From contig NZ_CM000745.1 of assembly GCF_000161455.1 (NCBI RefSeq), positions 5,066,024 through 5,081,109 on the forward strand: a DNA stretch of 15,086 nucleotides. The letters are read 5' to 3'. Made by a program: the position numbers and the translations under genes. The DNA comes from Bacillus pseudomycoides DSM 12442 (GTDB lineage Bacteria; Bacillota; Bacilli; Bacillales; Bacillaceae_G). Shown piece after piece: positions 6,598 to 11,318 of the stretch (positions are counted from its first letter, which is position 1; each line of letters opens with the position of its first letter). The notes under the pieces were generated by a model, which was given only the letters and a program-made list of their open reading frames with translations, searched no databases and had not been told where the DNA came from.

Positions 6598-6798
6598 TTA
6601 CTTGCTAAACTCTCTTTGGACTCTCATATAGCTTTCAATGATATTTTGATAACTAAGAAGATGTTTAGCAAGTAAAGCTCCAAAGCCTTTCTACCTTGAG
6701 CAGCTATTTGCACCTCTTCATCAAAGACCACTATAAATGTATTATCATCATATGAAACGAGCATGGCTAGTTTCTTTAAGTTAAACTCAGGCAGCGCC
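6598..6798 (-). pseudogene. Frameshifted fragment of an unidentified protein
   Basis: Minus-strand codons read ALPEFNLKKLAMLVSYDDN, then TFIVVFDEEVQIAAQGRK. With a one-base shift near 6690 they continue GFGALLAKHLLSYQNIIESY and MRVQREFSK to a TAA at 6598-6600. Both halves look coding and join smoothly across the shift, so this is one gene with a frameshift. There is a stop directly before the first readable codon, so the 5' end is also missing or shifted. I do not recognise the family. Confidence 0.45.
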
Positions 6799-6942
6799 TA
6801 GAATTACAATTATCAATTTAGTCAAAATTTATTTACCATCAAGCTAATATTTTGAAGCACCCCCTAAACAAAAAATTCACTTCTCTATAGTTAAGTATTT
6901 ATGAGAATTTAGCTCGTTTTTTCGTTTTGGGGAACAACCAAT

Positions 6943-6975
6943 TTCTTAAGTTGATGGGCATGTATAGTGCCCCTA
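6943..6975. repeat. B. cereus-type intergenic repeat core, copy 1
   Basis: The core TTCTTAAGTTGATGGGCATG recurs in variant form at 9842 and 9981. It resembles the small bcr-type repeats scattered between genes in this group, an assignment made from memory. It runs into the last codon of the acetyltransferase gene. Just before it, at 6915-6932, lies the CGTTTTTTCGTTTTGGGG block that recurs at 10820-10838. Confidence 0.4.
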
Positions 6976-7419
6976 TAAGGTGAACTTCGCCAATTGTTCA
7001 CCCCAAGATGATACTTCAGTTTCAACAAATCCAGCTTTCCTATAAGCAATTTTTGCTGAAAGATTTTTAGGATTATATCCAATCATGATTAGAGGAATAT
7101 TTTTATTATTAATACTTCTTATCTTTTCAATAATGAGAAATATAGCCTGTATACCTATACCTTGTCCCTGGTACTCTTTATCAATCATTAGTCTATAAAT
7201 CCAATAATTATTATCATCAGAGTCTATTCCAAACATCGCAAATCCTATTAGCTTATTATCAAGATATATACCATTTGCATAGAAATTATCTAAAAATTGA
7301 ACCTCTGCAATAGAATAAAGATTGGAGGCGATAAATGTGCGTTGTTCTTCTTTTACTGATAATTTTATAGCCTCTTCCCAATTACTTTTGTCAATGGGTT
7401 TTAAAGATAGTTTGTTCAA
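6973..7419 (-). CDS. GNAT-family N-acetyltransferase (BltD/PaiA-like)
   Basis: This 148-residue acetyl-CoA-dependent N-acetyltransferase resembles spermidine/diamine acetyltransferases such as BltD. It starts at TTG (7419), eight bases after AAAGGAG; no ATG fits. The N-terminus (LSLKPIDKSNWEEAIKLSV) and Y-I-A contacts are typical. Motif A is YRLMIDKEYQGQGIG at about residues 75-89, with the Q/RxxGxG pyrophosphate loop intact. Motif B is YNPKNLSAKIAYRKAGF at 115-131. The substrate is not determined; a polyamine or small amine is the family-based guess. The gene is monocistronic between pseudogenes. Its final codons merge with an intergenic repeat, but the C-terminus (WGEQLAKFTL) looks normal. 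Confidence 0.85.
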   Translation of the reverse strand: MNKLSLKPIDKSNWEEAIKLSVKEEQRTFIASNLYSIAEVQFLDNFYANGIYLDNKLIGFAMFGIDSDDNNYWIYRLMIDKEYQGQGIGIQAIFLIIEKIRSINNKNIPLIMIGYNPKNLSAKIAYRKAGFVETEVSSWGEQLAKFTL

Positions 7420-7557
7420 TATGGATACTCCTTTCGAATATAGAAGGGAACCACGTAGCTTTTGGGCTATTAAAATGTTTTCCCCTCATATTTACACCCT
7501 AAAAATACTAATTCCTTTTGCATAGACAATACCTTCTTAACATTAGGATTTAACCTT

Positions 7558-7850
7558 CTAAATAATATATTTAACCCCGTCATATGTTCCAACTAAAGTT
7601 GCCTCACCATTTGCATCCGCTAAAAGTAAATTCATATTCGTTCCCACAGGCATGTTTTTCACAGCATAGACGGCTTCTTCAATATTTTTACACGTCTCTA
7701 GTATGGCTCTAACAACCACCATAAACTGTAACCCCGTAACTACTGGTTCTCTCATACCTGGATATTTACCTATCGGCATACCACACGAAGCAAACATTTC
7801 AATATTCCGTCAATATTATAGATACCATAATAATTTCTCCGTCCCCCTGG
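7558..7850 (-). pseudogene. Decayed C45/acyltransferase-like (linear amide hydrolase) fragment
   Basis: The frame from 7797 to a TAG at 7558 gives 79 residues containing FASCGMPIGKYPG, then MVVVRAILETCKNIEEAVYAV and NLLLADANGEATLVGTYDG. These resemble the middle of peptidase C45/AAT-type Ntn hydrolases (LLADANGE and the ILETCKNIEEA helix). Upstream, after a one-base shift near 7808, the reading continues as GSPGGRRNYYGIYNIDG. Full proteins have over 300 residues and begin with an autocatalytic Cys; that part and the C-terminal half are absent. It is therefore a double-ended, frameshifted remnant. The Met at 7797 is not a credible start, as it lacks a ribosome binding site. Confidence 0.6.
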
Positions 7851-7858
7851 AGATCCTT

Positions 7859-7887
7859 GAGCAGTTAGCTTTTGCTAGCTGCTCTTT
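7859..7887 (+). terminator. Hairpin, possible terminator
   Basis: Arms GAGCAGTTAGC and GCTAGCTGCTC pair with one G-T wobble around TTTT, but only three Ts follow. It may be the end of a lost plus-strand gene. Confidence 0.4.
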
Positions 7888-7969
7888 CCGGTTGCATTTA
7901 CCATTAATAACCATTGTGATTACACCTTATAATATAGAAGCTAGATTAAATCGGGTTGTTATATCCATT

Positions 7970-7994
7970 ACCCTAGGAAACTAGGGTTTTGTTT
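7970..7994 (+). terminator. Rho-independent terminator without a visible upstream gene
   Basis: CCCTAG-GAAA-CTAGGG (7971-7986) is followed by TTTTGTTTT. The GNRA-like loop and T-run are typical. No plus-strand gene precedes it; the frame across 7880-7984 is open but has no start or clear homology. The gene it served has probably been deleted. Confidence 0.7.
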
Positions 7995-8063
7995 TGTACA
8001 AAATGAAGTTTTTATTAACTCTGTAATTTTTATCACATCTTCACCGGCAGGCCTATGTTAATA

Positions 8064-8222
8064 TTTTTTGCGAGGTAAATTCTTTTAAACGAATGCCTCT
8101 TACTCCCTTTAGGATTCGTTTAACAAAATTTTTTGCACACTTAATCCTCTCGCAAAGTAACTTCATCCTATGAAGCCCTATCTCTCAACAACTTTAGGAC
8201 TTCATAGGATGGAGTTTTTATT
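8064..8222 (+). ncRNA. Candidate structured RNA with its own terminator
   Basis: Three consecutive pairings can be drawn on the plus strand. An outer stem TTTGCGAG (8067-8074) pairs with CTCGCAAA (8149-8156) and encloses the 10-bp hairpin TTAAACGAAT (8085-8094)/ATTCGTTTAA (8114-8123). A 15-bp terminator hairpin follows immediately at 8161-8175/8200-8214, ending in TTTTTATT. A possible promoter (TTATCA at 8031, TATGTT at about 8055) would start transcription near 8064. A seven-codon frame, MLIFFAR, overlaps the start. No gene follows in the same direction for 380 bp, so a free small RNA is more likely than a riboswitch. No known RNA family is recognised. Confidence 0.4.
8161..8222 (+). terminator. 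Strong terminator hairpin closing the candidate RNA
   Basis: CTTCATCCTATGAAG (8161-8175) pairs with CTTCATAGGATGGAG (8200-8214), with one wobble, across a 24-base loop, followed by TTTTTATT. A T-run exists only on the plus strand, which sets the direction. Confidence 0.7.
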
Positions 8223-8293
8223 CGCTTGTCTAGTAGCTCTATAAGAATATCCGGCTCATAATGCTCCCATTTAAAATTCACTGGTTGTTTCAT
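8168..8293 (-). pseudogene. IS6-family transposase N-terminal scrap fused to unrelated codons
   Basis: A minus-strand ATG at 8293, with AAAGGA eleven bases upstream, opens 41 codons. The first 17 (MKQPVNFKWEHYEPDIL) look like the conserved start of IS240-like transposases. The rest (IELLDKRIKTPSYEV onward) is simply the reverse reading of the terminator at 8161-8214. No terminal inverted repeat is visible nearby. This is the third IS6 remnant in the window; together with the two C-terminal scraps it implies repeated IS6 activity here. The family call is tentative because only 17 residues match. Confidence 0.4.
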
Positions 8294-8472
8294 CGTCGTA
8301 TACGTCCTTTATTTATGAATATTTTCAGTGTGGTATTATTTAACATCAATTTAAGCACATGTTTTACAAATTTCACGATTCGGAAAAGCCCATGTAGGAC
8401 TTCACACCGACATTATCGTTTTTTGGATAATCTGTTCTGTTAGCTTTATGGACATGTAGTGATACCTCTCTG
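8294..8472. other. Intergenic sequence upstream of the PlcR box
   Basis: No gene is supported here. Open frames on both strands lack ribosome binding sites and family likeness. It probably contains further debris flanking the IS6 scrap. Confidence 0.3.
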
Positions 8473-8488
8473 TATGCAAAATTGCATA
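8473..8488. promoter_or_regulatory. PlcR box
   Basis: TATGCAAAATTGCATA matches the PlcR recognition consensus TATGNAN4TNCATA at every fixed position and is fully palindromic. It lies 33 bp before the -10 element of a sigma-A promoter, a spacing in the range known for PlcR targets. PlcR with PapR activates exported virulence factors in the B. cereus group. Confidence 0.85.
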
Positions 8489-8498
8489 CCACTTTCTA

Positions 8499-8527
8499 TT
8501 GAAAACAATTATTACCGTAACTATAAT
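8499..8527 (+). promoter_or_regulatory. Sigma-A promoter of the small secreted protein gene
   Basis: TTGAAA (8499-8504) and the perfect TATAAT (8522-8527) are separated by 17 bp. Transcription would begin near 8534, giving an mRNA leader of about 70 bases. Confidence 0.8.
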
Positions 8528-8538
8528 AGTTACAGTAA
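8512..8538. promoter_or_regulatory. Palindromic operator over the -10 element, with a downstream half-site
   Basis: A 27-bp palindrome is interrupted by one mismatched pair: TTAC at 8512-8515, the perfect core GTAACTAT-A-ATAGTTAC at 8517-8533, and GTAA at 8535-8538. The -10 hexamer lies inside it. A further half-site, GTAACTA, lies at 8561-8567 in the leader. The geometry suggests a repressor that blocks RNA polymerase; its identity is unknown. Confidence 0.65.
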
Positions 8539-8602
8539 GTAGATTTTACATTTACTTATTGTAACTATTTTATGAAAGAATATTAAAGGAGGAGTTAGAA
8601 TT

Positions 8603-9016
8603 ATGAAAAAAGCCATTTTAGCAGGAGCATTAGGAGTAGCAGTACTTTCGGGTATGAATTTACCAGGGTTAGAAGTTCCGAAAGCTAGTGCAGCAACTAT
8701 GGGTTTAGAAATTCAAGAGGTTACTAAATATTATTCTCTGAGTTCATATGAAGTGTCTCAAAAAGAATCTTTTAATCTTAAAAAAGGAGAAGAACTTACA
8801 GTATTTGTAAATAATTCAGGATTCCCGATTTCTTACACAGTCTTTGACGCAGACAATCAAGTAATTGGTACATACAATGCTAATTCACCTTATGGACGCG
8901 TATTCAAAGCGCAAAAAGACGGTAATATTTCTGTACAATTTCAAGCAGGAGTGAATTCTTCATTTATGAAGAAAATGAATTTTACAGCTAAATTCGCTCT
9001 TTCTAAATTTAATTGA
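8603..9016 (+). CDS. Small secreted protein under a PlcR box
   Basis: This is a 137-residue exported protein. It begins with a signal peptide (MKKAILAGALGVAVLSGMNL) ending ASA, with cleavage predicted after residue 30, leaving about 107 residues. The mature part is polar and beta-prone (YYSLSSYEVSQKESFNLKKG, then GEELTVFVNNSGFPISYTVFD), has no cysteine, and shows no catalytic motif I recognise. The pattern suggests a beta-sandwich that could bind a surface or ligand. AAAGGAGG lies ten bases before the ATG. The gene is monocistronic and has the best-defined promoter in the window, with an exact PlcR box and a palindrome on the -10. Expression at the onset of stationary phase as part of the PlcR regulon is a reasonable inference. 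A role in secreted virulence functions is only guilt by regulation. Confidence 0.85.
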   Translation: MKKAILAGALGVAVLSGMNLPGLEVPKASAATMGLEIQEVTKYYSLSSYEVSQKESFNLKKGEELTVFVNNSGFPISYTVFDADNQVIGTYNANSPYGRVFKAQKDGNISVQFQAGVNSSFMKKMNFTAKFALSKFN

Positions 9017-9073
9017 TAGTAAGAATTATCAATAAAGTGGAAATATATACATTTTCTTCTAGCTTTACGTAGC

Positions 9074-9121
9074 TTCAAAATCTTTTCTATCCCTTTGCTA
9101 GTGTAGAAAAGAAACTTTGAA
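9074..9121. repeat. Two-part hairpin downstream of the secreted protein gene
   Basis: TTCAAA-TCTTTTCTA (9074-9089) pairs with TAGAAAAGA-TTTGAA (9104-9121) around a 14-base loop, with small internal bulges. It lies about 60 bp after the stop but lacks a following T-run. It may act as an mRNA 3' structure rather than a classical terminator. Confidence 0.4.
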
Positions 9122-9185
9122 TATTTAACAGAGATTAAAAAAATTAAAAATGGTGTTTAAGAAATCTCTTTTAATTCGTCTATCG

Positions 9186-9214
9186 TTGTAATATTGTGAT
9201 AAATCTGTTAAAAT
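9186..9214 (+). promoter_or_regulatory. Putative sigma-A promoter for a short transcript
   Basis: TTGTAA (9186-9191) and TAAAAT (9209-9214) are spaced by 17 bp, predicting a start at about 9221, just upstream of the candidate RNA. Confidence 0.5.
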
Positions 9215-9220
9215 AATAAT

Positions 9221-9337
9221 AGAGATACTTTTCTTTTTTAGAAAAAATGACATCGGGTATTTTATTTGAATAGCAGGTCAAGGTCTTTGAACCACTTGAA
9301 GAGCATTCTTCTTCAAGTGCGTCTAAAGACCTTTTTG
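9221..9337 (+). ncRNA. Candidate small RNA or attenuator leader ending in a nested terminator
   Basis: The predicted transcript is about 115 bases and ends in a long hairpin. The outer arms AAGGTCTTT (9280-9288) and AAAGACCTTTTT (from 9325) enclose a second stem, CACTTGAAG (9293-9301)/CTTCAAGTG (9311-9319), and a T-run follows. A seven-codon frame, MTSGILFE, sits at 9249-9272 without a ribosome binding site. It is either a stand-alone small RNA or a leader attenuator for the cysteine-cluster gene that begins 140 bp further on. The promoter and terminator on either side are its main support. Confidence 0.5.
9280..9337 (+). terminator. Nested terminator hairpin
   Basis: A two-tier stem as described for the candidate RNA, followed by TTTTTGTGTTG. 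The plus direction is clear from the T-run. Confidence 0.7.
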
Positions 9338-9479
9338 TGTTGTTCTAAAACGATAAGAAAGGAGAATTCAAGCCAAACTCTCTGAATATAAAATGAAATC
9401 CTCTCTTTTTGGTTGCTGAACTAGAAAAACCTTATTTTTGGATTAATTATAACAATTACTTATTTTAGGAGATGATTAT

Positions 9480-9827
9480 ATGGAAGGGTTACCTTGTAAT
9501 GGCTGCAAAGGAATGTGTTGCGGTCCCGTTCCAATTACAGAAGAAGAATTTAAAAAAATAAAGAAGAAAATAAAATCGATGCCTACAAAAAAACGCCTAG
9601 ATTTAAAAAGTCAGCAACGATATTTTGGAACATGTATTTTCTATGACGAAATAAACGATCGTTGCGGTATTCATCCGGTACGTCCAATAATTTGCCGAGC
9701 ATTTGGGTATTACAACAATCTTGTTTGTTTTCGCAAACCGGAAGTAGTTTCCGCAAAAAACTATATGAGTAACGAACAGCCCATTGGTATTTTGAGTGTT
9801 GATTTTACATGGAAAGATTTTTCTTAA
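9480..9827 (+). CDS. YkgJ-like cysteine-cluster (putative Zn/Fe-binding) protein
   Basis: This is a 115-residue protein of the YkgJ/CxxCxxCC cluster family (UPF0153-like). The start is set by AGGAG eight bases before the ATG. Metal-binding residues are C6, C9, C13 and C14 in CNGCKGMCCG. A second group is C52 (GTCIFY), C62 and H65 (RCGIHPVRPIICRAFGYY), C72 and possibly C83. The CxxHxxRPxxC pattern is diagnostic of the family. Members are thought to bind zinc or an iron-sulfur cluster, but their reaction is unknown. It is cytoplasmic and single-copy here. The short intact sequence is normal for the compact members. The candidate attenuator at 9221-9337 may control it. Confidence 0.85.
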   Translation: MEGLPCNGCKGMCCGPVPITEEEFKKIKKKIKSMPTKKRLDLKSQQRYFGTCIFYDEINDRCGIHPVRPIICRAFGYYNNLVCFRKPEVVSAKNYMSNEQPIGILSVDFTWKDFS

Positions 9828-9841
9828 TGGTTTTATCTATT

Positions 9842-9900
9842 TTCTTAAGTTGATAGATGCAGGGTAGCACCACATCGCTATAAAGCTAAGGTTTTTCACC
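9842..9900. repeat. B. cereus-type intergenic repeat, copy 2 (both arms present)
   Basis: TTCTTAAGTTGATAGATG is followed after a short GGGTAGCACCA loop by CATCGCTATAAAGCTAAG, an imperfect complement, so it folds as a long hairpin. It shares its core with 6943-6975 and 9981-10022. It resembles bcr-type elements of the group, an assignment made from memory. Confidence 0.5.
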
Positions 9901-9911
9901 ATCTATAAAGC

Positions 9912-9965
9912 AAAAAATACGTTATCATTTCCTATAATTCTATAGAAAGAATAGCGTATTTTTTT
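9912..9965. terminator. Terminator-like hairpin downstream of the cysteine-cluster gene
   Basis: AAAAAATACG (9912-9921) pairs with CGTATTTTTT (9955-9964), and part of the interior also pairs (CTATA/TATAG). A-run and T-run at the two ends would allow termination in both directions. Confidence 0.6.
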
Positions 9966-9980
9966 ACTTTAATGGAATTT

Positions 9981-10022
9981 TGTTAACTTGATAGCGATGG
10001 GCGGTACCCTAAACTAAGTTAA
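9981..10022. repeat. B. cereus-type intergenic repeat, copy 3
   Basis: TTAACTT at 9983-9989 and AAGTTAA at 10016-10022 flank GATAGCGATGGGCGGTACCC, another variant of the core at 6943 and 9842. The arms are shorter than in copy 2. Confidence 0.45.
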
Positions 10023-10050
10023 AGCATATTTAAGTGAAATTAAACATGAC

Positions 10051-10080
10051 AAAAAAGCATTTCACTATCAGTGAAATGCT
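10051..10080 (-). terminator. Terminator of the crystallin-like protein gene
   Basis: Perfect arms AGCATTTCAC (10056-10065) and GTGAAATGCT (10071-10080) are separated by five bases. On the minus strand a run of six Ts follows. It lies 45 bp after the stop codon of the minus-strand gene. Confidence 0.85.
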
Positions 10081-10124
10081 CAGATTGTAGAAAATCTCGA
10101 TGAAAATCAGTTTTTCTACTAAGC

Positions 10125-10652
10125 TTAATTAGATTTTACAATCGCTGATGAAACTTCATCATTCCAAGTTCTAGCTCCATCTCCCATACTAACATCAGTC
10201 AAATTAATATACTTTCCATTGTTTACAATTGCAAGTGCTCGCCCTTCTGCATTAACATGTTCATAAATAGTCGTATAATCTCCATAAGGATGTGTAAGTA
10301 TAGAAGAAACATTATCATTATTAGAACCACCAAAGTTTACAACAACAACTGGGTTTCTACTTGCATTTACAGTAAAACGTGAGCCCTTCAAATCATTATC
10401 ATAATAAAAAGTAGAATAAATTGATGCTAAAGGTTGCACTTTGTTGCTTTTAGGAACTGGATGGCTTTCTAAGTAATTTTCAAAATCTGTCTTGTTTTCA
10501 AATCCAATCGTTGTTTGCTCCCCATCAAATCCATCAGTTATTACTTGGTAAGGCTTTGCTGGAGAATCTGCATACGCCTGCGGGCTTGAAACACCAAATA
10601 GCATCGCGCCTGCTAATAAACCTGTAGAAAGTACTCCCATAACTCGTTTCAA
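10125..10652 (-). CDS. Secreted beta/gamma-crystallin-like protein
   Basis: This is a 175-residue exported protein. The start is placed at TTG (10652), eight bases after AAAGGAG; a much longer upstream extension has no ribosome binding site and would bury the signal peptide. The signal peptide runs MKRVMGVLSTGLLAGAMLFG to AYA, with cleavage at about residue 28. A short conserved segment follows (PYQVITDGFDGEQTTIGFEN, then KTDFENYLESHPVP), then a domain of about 95 residues with beta/gamma-crystallin features: YYDNDLKGSRF near its start and WNDEVSSAIV at its end. Bacterial members bind calcium or act as protease inhibitors or surface proteins; which applies here is not known. The neighbouring gene at 10842-11054 is a paralogue lacking this domain. 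The gene has its own terminator and no operon partner. Confidence 0.8.
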   Translation of the reverse strand: MKRVMGVLSTGLLAGAMLFGVSSPQAYADSPAKPYQVITDGFDGEQTTIGFENKTDFENYLESHPVPKSNKVQPLASIYSTFYYDNDLKGSRFTVNASRNPVVVVNFGGSNNDNVSSILTHPYGDYTTIYEHVNAEGRALAIVNNGKYINLTDVSMGDGARTWNDEVSSAIVKSN

Positions 10653-10811
10653 ATGAATCACTCCTTTATAAAATGGCTTGTAAACTAATCTTACGCCTTT
10701 TATCATTTTTTTGTAATAAATGTAAAAATTTATCAACATATTATTTTTATTCGAATAATAAGAAATATTTATTTTAATTGTTTTAACACATAATATATTT
10801 CACTTTTGTAG

Positions 10812-10838
10812 CCCCAATTCGTTTTTTTCGTTTTGGGG
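10812..10838. repeat. CCCCAA/TTGGGG hairpin within a recurring T-rich block
   Basis: CCCCAA (10812-10817) and TTGGGG (10833-10838) flank a T-rich loop. The part CGTTTTTTTCGTTTTGGGG nearly repeats 6915-6932. It sits directly at the truncated end of the crystallin-like paralogue and may mark the deletion junction. Confidence 0.5.
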
Positions 10839-10841
10839 GTA

Positions 10842-11054
10842 TCATAAAAACTTAGCTTTATGGCAATGCGGAACAGGATGTTTCTTTAGGTAATCTTCTA
10901 AATCCGTTTTGTTATCAAAACCAATAGATACTGGTTGTCCATTAAACCCTTTTGTTTTTACTTGATACGGAAACTCTTCTGCAGCAAGTGCACCTCCAGC
11001 TCTAGTCAATAGAATACCAGTTGCTAAAACCCCAACTACTAGTTTTTTTAACAT
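10842..11054 (-). pseudogene. Truncated paralogue of the crystallin-like secreted protein
   Basis: The frame gives 70 residues from an ATG at 11054, preceded by AAAAAAGGAG. It has a signal peptide (MLKKLVVGVLATGILLTRAG to ALA) and the segment PYQVKTKGFNGQPVSIGFDN, then KTDLEDYLKKHPVP. This matches its neighbour (10125-10652) closely through HPVP. It then diverges to HCHKAKFL and stops, so the entire C-terminal crystallin domain of about 95 residues is missing. The signal peptide and ribosome binding site are intact, so a small secreted peptide could still be made. I call it a pseudogene by comparison with the paralogue. It arose from a tandem duplication followed by loss of its 3' part, next to a recurring T-rich block. 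Confidence 0.7.
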
Positions 11055-11250
11055 AAAAAAAACTCCTTTTTTAATCTGAACGTACACTTTAGAAGACATT
11101 ATATTTTTCTATAAATTGTAAATATTTAAAAATTACAGAAAAATATAATTATTTATTCCGAATATTTAATTTAAATTTGACCATGCATAATAATACTCAT
11201 TAAGGGATTTAAGGCGTATCTGTGCCAAGAAGTAAAAAATATACTTCAAT

Positions 11251-11290
11251 AAAGAAGGATAGCATCTTTATGCTATCCCTCTTTTTCTGT
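11251..11290. terminator. Terminator downstream of the serine hydrolase gene
   Basis: GGATAGCA (11257-11264) and TGCTATCC (11271-11278) form a hairpin, with TCTTTTT on the plus side and TTCTTTATT on the minus side. It follows the minus-strand hydrolase stop by about 40 bp. The stronger T-run is on the plus strand, but both directions are plausible. Confidence 0.7.
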
Positions 11291-11318
11291 TCAGATATTT
11301 ATTCTATTTTTGTGCAAA

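Noticed and set aside
7703..7984. 93-codon plus-strand frame ending at the CTAGGG terminator
   Set aside because: Its first part is antisense to the C45-like fragment and the start lacks a ribosome binding site. Only the tail near the terminator might be a relic of a lost gene.
8261..8443. 60-codon plus-strand frame
   Set aside because: It is antisense to the IS6 scrap, with no ribosome binding site and a low-complexity hydrophobic and Cys-rich reading.
10653..10739. N-terminal extension of the crystallin-like protein
   Set aside because: The upstream ATG lacks a ribosome binding site and would place about 29 residues before a clear signal peptide. The TTG with AAAGGAG is better.
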